This document shows positions 6,493-14,870 of a DNA stretch of 35,033 nucleotides, in pieces. Both the position numbers and the translations under genes were made by a program. The DNA is from Pedosphaera sp. (GTDB taxonomy: Bacteria > Verrucomicrobiota > Verrucomicrobiia > Limisphaerales > F1-12-MAGs170), in the NCBI GenBank assembly GCA_009695275.1, contig SIBF01000025.1, positions 1-35,033 on the forward strand, in the 5' to 3' direction. The notes under the pieces were generated by a model. The model had not been told where the DNA came from and ran no database searches. It saw nothing but the letters and a program-made list of their open reading frames with translations. Position 1 is the stretch's first letter, and every line of letters begins with the position of its first letter.

Positions 6493-9336
6493 ATGTCAGC
6501 ATTGGCCATTCGATTTCACAAGGGCGGGATTCACCTGCCCGGGATTGGCCTCTGGCTTGATCCGCACGGATCTCAAAAAGGCCAGGAGCGCGTGTTCATC
6601 AGCCACGCGCACTCAGATCATACCGGTGTCCACCGGGAGGTGATCCTTACCGAACCGACCTCGCGATTGATGAGGGCGAGGTTGAGTGGCGATTGGCAGG
6701 AGCATCTCCTGCCCTTCGGCCAGCGAACCGAGTTTCCCCACTCCACCACACCCTTCCATGTCACGCTGCTGCCGGCGGGACACATCTTCGGAAGTGCGAT
6801 GGCGTTGATCGAAGCGGGCGGAGAGTCGTTGCTCTACACAGGAGATTTCAAACTTCGGCCTGGTTTTTCAGCGGAACCTTGCGACCCGGCGCTGGCTCGT
6901 GGAGTGGATTCGCTCGTGATGGAGACAACATACGGGCGGCCCGCCTACCGCTTTCCCGCAACGGATGAAGTGATGCGCGGCGTGATCCGCTTCTGCCGCG
7001 AGGCGCTGGACAACGAGGAAACACCGGTGCTTCTGGGCTACTCGCTCGGCAAAAGCCAGGAATTGCTTCGTGCATTGGCGGACGCCCAGTTTCCGCTGAT
7101 GCTCCACGGATCAGTGCACAAGCTGACACAGGTTTACGAATCGTTCGGCGCGAAGTTTCCGCCTTACGAGAAATTCGAGGCCGAGTTGGCACGCGGAAAA
7201 GTGCTGATCGGACCTCCCGCGATGGCGAACTCCACGGGACTGAGAAAAATCGCGCGAGTGCGAACCGCAGTGCTCACAGGCTGGGCGGTCGATCTGCAAT
7301 GCCGTTACCGTTACCAGGCGGATGCCGCTTTTCCCCTGAGCGATCATGCGGACTTTCCGGACCTCATCGAGTTCGTGAAGCAGATCGCTCCAAAGCGGAT
7401 TCTTACTCTTCATGGCTTCGCGGCGGATTTCGCGCAAACGCTGCGTGACCTTGGTTACGATGCGCAGGCGTTGAGCGAAGAGGAACAATTGGCCCTGCCG
7501 CTCGCTCTCGGCGCAGTCGATTTTTCAACCAGCATTGGTTCCCGCCAGCGGGCGCTGGTCGCTGCCCTGGCGCAGGAATCCGTTTCAAATCGCGGTTCTT
7601 CGGCAGCGCTGTCGGAATCCAAACCATCCGGACCCCGGCTGGCGGAATTCTCCGGGATCTGCAAGGAGATCGGCGGCACGGCAAAAAAGCTCGAAAAAGT
7701 CGCAGTGCTCGCAGGCTATTTCAAATCGCTGGATCCAGCCGCTCTCGCCGCCGTGGCACCGTGGTTCACCGGAATCGCATTCGCGCCGATCGAGAACAGG
7801 AATCTTCAAGTGGGCTGGGCTGTGATTCGAGACGCGCTGCTGGCGGTGAGTTCCCTCAATGGCTCGGAGTTCGGGCAGATTTACCTGAAGCATGGCGACC
7901 TTGGAGAAGCCGCCGTGGAGATCATTGGTGGCAGCTCCGTGAGTTCAGCCTCCATGAGCGTCGCCCGATTGCGCGACACTTTCGAGCGATTGCATTCAGC
8001 GCGGGGTCCGTCGGGAAAAGTGCCGGTGTTGGCGCAGGCGTTGCACGAATGCACGGGGCTCGAAGCGAAATACGTCATCAAGATTCTCACGGGCGACCTG
8101 CGGATCGGCCTCAAGGAAGGACTGGTCGAGGAGGCTCTTGCGCATGCGTTCGACACGTCGGTTGAAGCGGTTCGGAACACGAATCTCGTCCTCGGCAATA
8201 TCTCCGAGACGGCGGTCCTGGCGTCAGAAAAGCGGCTGGATAGCGCCACCCTGGTACCATTTCGACCAATCAAATTCATGCTTGCCTCACCTCATGATTC
8301 GGTGGGCGAGATCTGGCAACGAATCAGTCAATGGAGCAAAACCGCCGGAGTCGAGACGGCGAATAGCGGCGCGGTTTTGTTTCCCGCGAACGAGATCGAA
8401 GACGCCCTCGGTTCGGCATCAGTGGCCTGGGTTGAGGACAAGTATGATGGAATTCGCTGCCAGTTGCACAAGGTGGGCAATCGAGTGGCGCTCTTCTCGC
8501 GTGATTTGAAGGAGATCACCGCCACTTTTCTGGAAGTTGCGGACGCGATCCAGATCAACACGAGTGATTTCGTGCTGGACGGGGAATTGATCGCGGCCAA
8601 GGGCGACGAAGTGCTGCCCTTCACGGAATTGCAAAAACGTTTGGGAAGGAGGGAGAGTGATCTGTTCCTCGGGGATGAAATTCCCGTCAGATTTGTGGCA
8701 TTCGATCTCCTTTGGCAGAACGGCTCCAGTCTGTTGAACCAACCTCTTCAAGTTCGTCGTCAGGCGCTGGCCGCTCTCGCGCCCGCCGGCGTCACTCTTG
8801 CTCCCGTCACACGTTGTACTTCCGCCAATGCAATCGAAACATCCTTCTCCGCCGCACGCGATCGAGGCAACGAGGGGCTGATGGTCAAGGATCCCGCCAG
8901 CCTTTACACACCGGGCAGGCGCGGATTGTCCTGGCTGAAATTGAAGCGGGCCATCGCCTCGCTGGATTGCGTAATCGTCGGAGCGGAGTATGGGCATGGA
9001 AAGCGGAAGGATGTGTTGAGCGATTATACATTCGCCGTCCGCGATGAAGTCACTGGAGAATTCAAGACGATCGGGAAGGCTTACATAGGCTTGACGGACG
9101 GCGAAATTGCAAAACTCACGAAACACTTGCTGAACAAGGTTACGTCGCGAGAAGGTCGCTACAATACGGTGGAGCCGGACACGATCCTCGAGATCGCATT
9201 CGACGTCATCCAGGTCAGCGACCGGCATTCAAGCGGGTTGGCAATGCGCTTTCCGAGGATCGTGCGGGTCCGCGAAGACAAGACGTTGAGTGAAATTGAC
9301 ACGTTGGCGACCGCTCGCAACCTGTTGAAATCCTGA
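6493..9336 (+). CDS. Fusion of MBL-fold DNA exonuclease and ATP-dependent DNA ligase
   Basis: A 947-residue two-enzyme fusion. Residues 1 to about 335 are a metallo-beta-lactamase/beta-CASP-type nuclease: HAHSDH at 38-43, GHIFGSAM, YTGDF, METTYG, LLGYSLGKSQE, LTGWA, LSDHADF and LTLHGF. This matches the ligase-associated DNA-damage exonuclease. A linker of about 50 residues leads to an ATP-dependent ligase: an N-terminal helical domain from about 385 (FSGICKEIGGTAKKL), the adenylation domain with the AMP-accepting lysine K650 in EDKYDGIR, DGELIA, EGLMVKDP and LSWLKLKR, and a C-terminal OB fold (VIVGAEYGHGKRK onward). In other bacteria the two proteins are separate neighbours, often with a helicase and phosphoesterase; neither of those is here. 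A repair role in end trimming and sealing is likely. The start at 6493 is the first Met that begins the nuclease domain; the upstream frame is poor. Confidence 0.92.
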   Translation: MSALAIRFHKGGIHLPGIGLWLDPHGSQKGQERVFISHAHSDHTGVHREVILTEPTSRLMRARLSGDWQEHLLPFGQRTEFPHSTTPFHVTLLPAGHIFGSAMALIEAGGESLLYTGDFKLRPGFSAEPCDPALARGVDSLVMETTYGRPAYRFPATDEVMRGVIRFCREALDNEETPVLLGYSLGKSQELLRALADAQFPLMLHGSVHKLTQVYESFGAKFPPYEKFEAELARGKVLIGPPAMANSTGLRKIARVRTAVLTGWAVDLQCRYRYQADAAFPLSDHADFPDLIEFVKQIAPKRILTLHGFAADFAQTLRDLGYDAQALSEEEQLALPLALGAVDFSTSIGSRQRALVAALAQESVSNRGSSAALSESKPSGPRLAEFSGICKEIGGTAKKLEKVAVLAGYFKSLDPAALAAVAPWFTGIAFAPIENRNLQVGWAVIRDALLAVSSLNGSEFGQIYLKHGDLGEAAVEIIGGSSVSSASMSVARLRDTFERLHSARGPSGKVPVLAQALHECTGLEAKYVIKILTGDLRIGLKEGLVEEALAHAFDTSVEAVRNTNLVLGNISETAVLASEKRLDSATLVPFRPIKFMLASPHDSVGEIWQRISQWSKTAGVETANSGAVLFPANEIEDALGSASVAWVEDKYDGIRCQLHKVGNRVALFSRDLKEITATFLEVADAIQINTSDFVLDGELIAAKGDEVLPFTELQKRLGRRESDLFLGDEIPVRFVAFDLLWQNGSSLLNQPLQVRRQALAALAPAGVTLAPVTRCTSANAIETSFSAARDRGNEGLMVKDPASLYTPGRRGLSWLKLKRAIASLDCVIVGAEYGHGKRKDVLSDYTFAVRDEVTGEFKTIGKAYIGLTDGEIAKLTKHLLNKVTSREGRYNTVEPDTILEIAFDVIQVSDRHSSGLAMRFPRIVRVREDKTLSEIDTLATARNLLKS

Positions 9337-10331
9337 AAATGAACGTGGTGACATCTCAACCGCCTCCTCACCGTCCGGTTACATAGGTGACTTTTCGGAA
9401 CGGTGCGAATTGAAACGGAGGGAGAGCCTTCGAGCAAGTGGCGTTTTCGAGGCGCTGCGATCTGTTGCTCCCGCGGGATTCGCTGGATCGAATGCGGCTT
9501 AACGCTACAGCCACACTTCGATGAACCAACCACGAATTGCTCGGATTGCACGGATGAGATGGTGGTGGATTCCGGCCCATTCGTGAAGATCCATGAAATC
9601 CGTGGTGGCCGCGCAGTAGTTCCCACTTCGAGGCGGGCTGCGCCATCGTGGAAACCTTTCCAACATCGCCCTGGAAACGAAGCGCGGAGCAGTTCTCGCG
9701 AAACCTCGTTGCCTGGAGGGTGAGAGTCCTCTCGAACCCACGAACATACTGAGAAATTTGGGGTTCGTCAGGAGTCTCACCCTCCGGGCGACGGGTTTTG
9801 AAAGAAGGCATAGCTTTAAGTGTTAATCGCTGCGAGCGGTCGAATTCTTGCAATAATTTCAAAAACTCTTTTGCGCTCCCCCAGTCCGCACGGAATGCGT
9901 CGAAAACCGAACATCCTGCTCTCGGTCAAACGAAGAACCAATCATCGGACACTCTGCCTTGTGAAAAATCATGAGGGTTTGGAGCCTCTGCTGCTTGATG
10001 CCGCAAACAAACTCCGCTAAAGGTTCCTTATGAGCGTCATGCCTCTCAAAGCCCACTCCATTGGCAAGCAGGTTTGCCTGGACGAACCCCGCAATCTCCC
10101 GCCGGACTTCTGGCTGCTTATGCTGTTGGCACCCGAGGTTGAACCCTCCGTACGGGAGAAATCATGCGAGTCCACCCGGCAGAGTGTCGATTGCGCCTGC
10201 GGAGACGACGAATCCAATTACTTGAACCTGATGCCCCAGCGGCAGGCCGCCTCTGAAAGTCCTGTGATATGACAAGGACGCATGAGGTTCAGTCCAACAC
10301 TTCAGGGCTGTTTCGTCCTTCAACCGCAACG
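9337..10331. other. Gap of about 1 kb with repeats and no convincing gene
   Basis: Open frames here are short, overlap on both strands and resemble nothing I know. The stretch holds a long hairpin (9701-9798). Around 9520-9610 there is a repeat-like segment with CCACGAATTG, CGGATTGCACGGATGAG and ATTCGTGAAGATCC, of the same flavour as 29891-30028. Near 9370-9395, CCGGTTACATAGGTGACTTT resembles the end of some insertion sequences. Probably an accumulation of mobile debris. Confidence 0.5.
9701..9798. repeat. Long imperfect palindrome, 38-39 bp arms with 21-nt loop
   Basis: The left arm 9701-9739 pairs with 9761-9798; the core (GGAGGGTGAGA, two to three mismatches, then CGAACCC) is nearly perfect, and the outer part pairs with two G-T wobbles and one bulge. 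There is no terminal T-run, so this is not a simple terminator. It looks like a REP- or MITE-type element or a structured RNA. Confidence 0.8.
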
Positions 10332-11099
10332 ATGGGACGCATCCTTGGAATTCTTCCCGCCCGTTACGCTTCGACCCGTTTTCCAGGCAAACCGCTGGCG
10401 ATGATCGCGGGCAAGCCACTCATTCAACGTGTGGTCGAACAATGTCGGAAAGCAAAGGCTTTGAGTGACTTGATTGTCGCCACGGATGATGAGCGAATTC
10501 GCGCCGTTGTGGAGAAGTTCTGCCGCGTTGAGATGACCCGTGTCGATCATCCAAGCGGATCGGACCGGATCGCGGAGGTCGTGTCGCGCTGTGAATGCGA
10601 TGCTGCGGTGAACATTCAGGGCGACGAACCGTTGATCGATCCCGCAGTGATCGACGCGGTGGCGGGCGCGCTCTCCAGCAGCGAAATGTCAACCGCCGCC
10701 ACTCCAATCCGGAACTTGGCGGATTTCGAAAATCCTAACGTGGTGAAAGTCGTTGTCAGCGCCAAGGGACGCGCCCTATATTTCTCGCGGCGCACGATTC
10801 CGTATCTGCGCGATGCCGCCAATCGTCCGGCAGCGGAACAATTGGCGGCCTTTCCATTTTTGAAACACTTGGGAATTTACGGTTTCCGACGTGAGACCCT
10901 GCTGCGACTGGTCCAGTTTCCGGTGTCGCCGCTTGAGGCCGCTGAGAAGCTCGAACAACTGCGCGCGCTGGACAACGGCATCGAGATCGCGGTTGTCGCG
11001 GTGAATCACGAGAGTTTGGGCGTGGATGTCCCGGAGGACATTTTGAGAGTCGAGCGGTTGTTAATTGATGAAATCACAGAACGCGCGTCAGCTCACTAA
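10332..11099 (+). CDS. kdsB: 3-deoxy-manno-octulosonate cytidylyltransferase (CMP-KDO synthetase)
   Basis: This enzyme joins CTP and KDO to give CMP-KDO, the activated sugar for the lipopolysaccharide inner core, in the cytoplasm. The protein has 255 residues, normal for the family. The nucleotide-binding start is clear: ILPARYASTRFPGKPLA, then LIQRVVEQC, IVATDDERI, HPSGSDRIAEV, VNIQGDEPLID and YFSRRTIPYLRD, with KHLGIYGFRRETL later. The start at 10332 places the conserved strand at the N-terminus; the open frame before it has no family match. The next gene is pyrG, which makes the CTP used here. The gene implies a Gram-negative outer membrane. Confidence 0.95.
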   Translation: MGRILGILPARYASTRFPGKPLAMIAGKPLIQRVVEQCRKAKALSDLIVATDDERIRAVVEKFCRVEMTRVDHPSGSDRIAEVVSRCECDAAVNIQGDEPLIDPAVIDAVAGALSSSEMSTAATPIRNLADFENPNVVKVVVSAKGRALYFSRRTIPYLRDAANRPAAEQLAAFPFLKHLGIYGFRRETLLRLVQFPVSPLEAAEKLEQLRALDNGIEIAVVAVNHESLGVDVPEDILRVERLLIDEITERASAH

Positions 11100-11141
11100 G
11101 GCTGTTTGAGCGTTTAGCTCGTTCAAAAATCAGACGAAGCA

Positions 11142-12755
11142 ATGAAATACATTTTTGTCACCGGTGGTGTGGTCAGCTCGTTGGGGAAGGGCCTGACCGC
11201 GGCCTCTCTGGGCACACTGCTCGAGAATCGCGGTCTGAAGATCACGCTCCAGAAGTTCGATCCCTATCTAAATGTCGATCCAGGCACGATGAGTCCTTAC
11301 CAGCACGGCGAAGTGTATGTCCTGGACGATGGCGCGGAGACCGATCTGGACCTCGGCCACTACGAGCGCTTCACCCATGTCAAACTGGGCCGCTACAACA
11401 ACCTCACCAGCGGCCAGGTGTACCAGACGGTGCTCAATAACGAGCGCGAGGGGAAGTACCTCGGCAAGACTGTCCAGGTGATTCCACACGTCACGGACGA
11501 GATCCAGAGCCGGATTCGCAAGATCGGCGAACTGACCAAGGCAGACGTGGTCATCACCGAGATTGGCGGCACGACCGGCGATATTGAAGGTCTGCCATTT
11601 CTCGAAGCCATACGTGAATTCGCCCTTGATGTCGGCCCGAGCAACGTCCTCTTCCTCCATGTCACCTACGTCCCGTTCATCAAGGCGGCGGGCGAATTGA
11701 AGACCAAGCCCACGCAGCAATCCGTCGCCAAGTTGCGCGAAATTGGTATCACGCCGCACATCCTGGTGTGCCGTTGTGAACGTCCGCTGGACAAGGAGCT
11801 GCGGCAGAAAATCTCCCTCTTTTGTAGCGTGCCCTACGAGGCGGTGATCGAGGAGAAGGATGTCGAGCATTCCATTTACGAAGTCCCGCTCATGCTCCAG
11901 CGCGAACGGCTGGATGACCTCGTGTGCCAGCATCTTCGACTGGATGTTCCGCCCGCCAACATGAGCCACTGGCAGGACATCATCCGCAAGCTCATCGCTC
12001 CGCAGCACCGCGTCCGAATAGGCGTGGTCGGCAAATACATCGAACTCAACGACGCCTACAAATCTGTCTATGAGGCGGTCATCCACGGCGGCATTGCCAA
12101 CGATTGCGGCGTTGAGGTTGAAAAGTTGGACGCTGAGGAGATCGAGAAGTTCGGGCCGGAGAAAATTCTCAAGGGCCTCGGTGGCATCCTTGTGCCCGGC
12201 GGATTCGGGGAGCGAGGCATTGAGGGAAAGATTCTAGCCGCACAGTACGCCCGCGAACACCGCCTGCCTTACCTGGGTCTTTGCCTCGGAATGCAGACCG
12301 CCACGATCGAGTATGCCCGTAACGTTCTGAAGCTCCAGGGAGCCCACTCGACCGAATTCGATGCCGCGACCCCGCATCCGGTCATCGCCTTGTTGGATGA
12401 GCAGAAGAGAGTCACCAAGAAGGGAGGCACCATGCGGCTCGGCGCTCAACCATGTCAGCTTGTGGTGGGTTCAAAGGCCGCCCAACTTTACGGTGCCTTC
12501 GTCGTCAACGAACGTCATCGTCACCGCTACGAGTTCAATAACGCCTATCGTGAAAAATTCGAAGGGACGGGATTCGTTTTCAGTGGAACATCTCCCGACG
12601 GAAAGCTGGTCGAGGTGATCGAACTGAAGGACCACCCTTTCTTTGTCGCGAGCCAGTTTCATCCTGAGTTTCAGAGCAAACCCAACGCGCCGCATCCGCT
12701 CTTCCGCGGGTTCATCGCGGCGTGTCACAGTTACATTCATCACCGGCCGCTGTGA
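11142..12755 (+). CDS. pyrG: CTP synthase
   Basis: CTP synthase aminates UTP to CTP with glutamine and ATP, the last step of de novo pyrimidine nucleotide synthesis. The protein has 537 residues, the usual size. The N-terminal synthetase domain shows [43 protein letters not shown] and [11 protein letters not shown]. The C-terminal class I glutamine amidotransferase domain shows VPGGFGERG, then LCLGMQ with the nucleophile C381, and FHPEFQSKP with the His-x-Glu pair. The start is the ATG directly before KYIFVTGG. It lies 42 bp after kdsB and is probably cotranscribed. Confidence 0.98.
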   Translation: MKYIFVTGGVVSSLGKGLTAASLGTLLENRGLKITLQKFDPYLNVDPGTMSPYQHGEVYVLDDGAETDLDLGHYERFTHVKLGRYNNLTSGQVYQTVLNNEREGKYLGKTVQVIPHVTDEIQSRIRKIGELTKADVVITEIGGTTGDIEGLPFLEAIREFALDVGPSNVLFLHVTYVPFIKAAGELKTKPTQQSVAKLREIGITPHILVCRCERPLDKELRQKISLFCSVPYEAVIEEKDVEHSIYEVPLMLQRERLDDLVCQHLRLDVPPANMSHWQDIIRKLIAPQHRVRIGVVGKYIELNDAYKSVYEAVIHGGIANDCGVEVEKLDAEEIEKFGPEKILKGLGGILVPGGFGERGIEGKILAAQYAREHRLPYLGLCLGMQTATIEYARNVLKLQGAHSTEFDAATPHPVIALLDEQKRVTKKGGTMRLGAQPCQLVVGSKAAQLYGAFVVNERHRHRYEFNNAYREKFEGTGFVFSGTSPDGKLVEVIELKDHPFFVASQFHPEFQSKPNAPHPLFRGFIAACHSYIHHRPL

Positions 12756-12770
12756 GTTGCGAGTGCCCTT

Positions 12771-13307
12771 GTGACCATCCTTGCTTCCATTGCTGATGGG
12801 GCTCAGAGGAGAGAGCTCCAGTTTCTTCTGGCGGGTGGACATGCCGTCATTGCGCACGGTTATGCGAGAAACACGTTTGACCTGGACCTCATCATCCGCC
12901 GGGCTGATCAAGTTTCCTGGAAGGAATTTGCAGCCAATCTCGGCTATCGAACTCATTCTGAAGGTCAAACGTTTCTCCAGTTCAATCCGTCCGATCCTGC
13001 TTCTCTGCCACTGGATTTGATGATGGTGAACGATGAAACTTTCTCAAAACTCCTGGTCGATGCCGTGGCAGCACCATCAGGCACCGGAGGTGCGCGAGTC
13101 GTCTCTCTCTTGCATTTGATTGCGCTCAAATCACACGCGATCAAGCACGGACATCCTGGCCGGGTGGAAAAGGATCTGGATGATGTGATACACTTGGTGC
13201 AATTAAATCGGTTGGACTTGAGCCAGCCAGAAATACGGGCTCTTGTACTCAAATACGGCCCACCGGAATTGTATGGAAAACTTCAGCGAGTCTGTCAGAA
13301 ACTCTGA
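12771..13307 (+). CDS. Nucleotidyltransferase-fold protein, AbiEii/MenT-like
   Basis: A 178-residue protein starting at GTG 12771. Residues 22-42 (GGHAVIAHGYARNTFDLDLI) carry the nucleotidyltransferase signature: a glycine pair followed by R-x-T-x-D-L-D-L with candidate metal ligands D37 and D39. A later PLDLMM (around residue 80) could give the third acidic residue. The C-terminus has ALKSHAIKHGHPGRVEKDLDD, typical of the AbiEii/MNT-like group. Several members are toxins that modify tRNA with nucleotides; others have unknown substrates. It begins 15 bp after pyrG and overlaps the next small gene by 35 bp, suggesting a two-gene unit. Toxin function is inference only. Confidence 0.75.
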   Translation: MTILASIADGAQRRELQFLLAGGHAVIAHGYARNTFDLDLIIRRADQVSWKEFAANLGYRTHSEGQTFLQFNPSDPASLPLDLMMVNDETFSKLLVDAVAAPSGTGGARVVSLLHLIALKSHAIKHGHPGRVEKDLDDVIHLVQLNRLDLSQPEIRALVLKYGPPELYGKLQRVCQKL

Positions 13308-13479
13308 ACCACCGGAACTCGACCTGCCCGACTGGAGCGGCATGGATGATTCCACTGCGCGGATTCAACCGGAAGCCGCTTTTCAATTGTGCGAAGAATA
13401 CCCGGCGTGGTTTCCCGGATCAGTGGAGCGATGGCGGGTGCAAAGATCCGAGAAATGCATCGTTGAGTTCGTGCTTTAG
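13273..13479 (+). CDS. Small acidic partner protein of the nucleotidyltransferase gene
   Basis: A 68-residue protein starting MENFSESVRNSEPPELD, with ATG at 13273. It is acidic in the first half (DLPDWSGMDDS) and has a helical stretch after it (PEAAFQLCEEYPAW). It overlaps the 3' end of the nucleotidyltransferase gene by 35 bp in another frame, which argues for translational coupling. I do not recognise a family. By position it could be an antitoxin or regulatory subunit, but nothing in the sequence proves that. Confidence 0.55.
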   Translation: MENFSESVRNSEPPELDLPDWSGMDDSTARIQPEAAFQLCEEYPAWFPGSVERWRVQRSEKCIVEFVL

Positions 13480-13521
13480 GCGTCCCACTTGGCGAATTGA
13501 GTGCCCCATTGCGACCCAAGG

Positions 13522-14838
13522 ATGACTTACTCTTACGCCATCGAGTTTCTCTACAGCCTCCGGCATTTCGGTGCGAAGTTCGGCTTGGAGAACACTCAAA
13601 AGCTCGCAGCACTGGCCGGCAATCCTCATGAACACCTTCGGTTCATTCACGTGGCAGGCACGAACGGGAAGGGCTCCACGTGCGCGATGCTGGAGAGCGT
13701 CTATCGCGCGTCAGGCTTGCGCGTCGGACTATTCACTTCGCCTCATTTGGTCGCGTTCGGTGAGCGGATTCAGATCAATCGGGAAAACATCAGCGAGGCG
13801 GACGTCGTGCGTTTGGTTGGCGAACTGCGCGGACTGATTGAACACGCGAAGAACTCACCTTCGGCTCAAGACTCGTTTCAACCGACCTTCTTCGAATTCA
13901 TCACCGTGATGGCCCTCCGCTATTTCGCAGAGCAACGCTGCGAGCTGGTAATCTGGGAGACGGGCCTGGGTGGGCGGCTCGATGCCACAAACATCGTCAC
14001 TCCGCTTGCCAGCGTGATCACCAACATTCAGCTCGATCACCAGCAGTGGCTTGGTGACACCATCGAGAAGATTGCCTTCGAGAAGGCGGGCATCATCAAG
14101 CCCGGTGTGCCTGTGGTCACGGGAGAGGATTCCCCGGAGGCGCTCGAGGTGATTCGAGAGACCGCCCAACGACTCCACGCGCCGGTCACGATGGTAACGT
14201 CTGAAGCCTTGTCGAATCCACCGCTTGATTCAATCCGTCTTCCGCTGCCCGGCGAGCATCAACGACGCAACGCTGCGCTGGCGCTGGCAACCGTCCGTGT
14301 TGTCGGCAAACAAATTCCAGTTCAAGAAACGGCCATTCGCGAGGGTCTGGAGACCGTGCAATGGGCGGCGCGATTTCAGATTATTCGCCGACCAGACGGC
14401 CGCATGATCATCCTCGACGCCGCCCACAATCCGGCCGGAGTTGCAGCACTTCTCGAAACTTTGCGCCAGGCATTCCCCGATGCCAGGCCGACGCTGATTT
14501 TTGGCGCGATGCGGGACAAGGACTGGCGGGAGATGTGCCTGCGCCTGGCTCCAGCGGTGTCGCGCGTGATTGTGACAGCAGCGCGAAGTGAGCGCGCGAC
14601 GCCGCCTCAAGTGGTGTGCGATGCTTTCGCCTCCTTCAAGATCGATATTCCCGTTGCAGTCTCCAAGAGACTGTCCGAGGCGTTCGCTCTCGTCGCCACA
14701 GATTCTTTCGTGCTTGTTACAGGATCGCTTCATTTCGTCGGTGAGGCGATGGAGTTGATGAAAGTGCTTCCGGCGCCAACGGCCGAGGAGCGTGGTCTCA
14801 ATGAATGGACCGCTCCCGCCGGCAAGAATTTGGATTGA
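13522..14838 (+). CDS. folC: Bifunctional dihydrofolate/folylpolyglutamate synthase
   Basis: FolC adds glutamate to dihydropteroate or to folates using ATP, in the folate pathway. The protein has 438 residues, the family norm. The signature is present: FIHVAGTNGKGSTCAMLES (P-loop GTNGKGS), LFTSPHLVAFGERI, FFEFITVMALRYF, WETGLGGRLDATN, ITNIQLDHQQWLGDT and FEKAGIIKPGVPVV; the C-terminal Mur-ligase-like domain shows ILDAAHNPAG and FGAMRDKDW. The ATG at 13522 is chosen because it directly precedes the conserved start TYSYAIEFLYSL; a GTG at 13501 is in frame but adds nothing conserved. A short AAGG lies just before the ATG, too close to be a normal ribosome-binding site. Confidence 0.95.
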   Translation: MTYSYAIEFLYSLRHFGAKFGLENTQKLAALAGNPHEHLRFIHVAGTNGKGSTCAMLESVYRASGLRVGLFTSPHLVAFGERIQINRENISEADVVRLVGELRGLIEHAKNSPSAQDSFQPTFFEFITVMALRYFAEQRCELVIWETGLGGRLDATNIVTPLASVITNIQLDHQQWLGDTIEKIAFEKAGIIKPGVPVVTGEDSPEALEVIRETAQRLHAPVTMVTSEALSNPPLDSIRLPLPGEHQRRNAALALATVRVVGKQIPVQETAIREGLETVQWAARFQIIRRPDGRMIILDAAHNPAGVAALLETLRQAFPDARPTLIFGAMRDKDWREMCLRLAPAVSRVIVTAARSERATPPQVVCDAFASFKIDIPVAVSKRLSEAFALVATDSFVLVTGSLHFVGEAMELMKVLPAPTAEERGLNEWTAPAGKNLD

Positions 14839-14870
14839 CGGCCTTGGCTGGGGGCTGCACAAGGCTGCAC

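Noticed and set aside
9368-9862. 164-residue minus-strand open frame
   Set aside because: It reads through the long palindrome and repeat segments; no domain is recognisable.
10030-10272. 80-residue open frame before kdsB
   Set aside because: No family resemblance and unusual composition; overlaps other short frames and lies in a repeat-bearing gap.
11105-11127. Hairpin between kdsB and pyrG as a terminator or attenuator
   Set aside because: Eight pairs with one wobble and no T-run; too weak to call.
11268-12086. 272-residue minus-strand open frame in pyrG
   Set aside because: Shadow of the strongly conserved pyrG coding frame.
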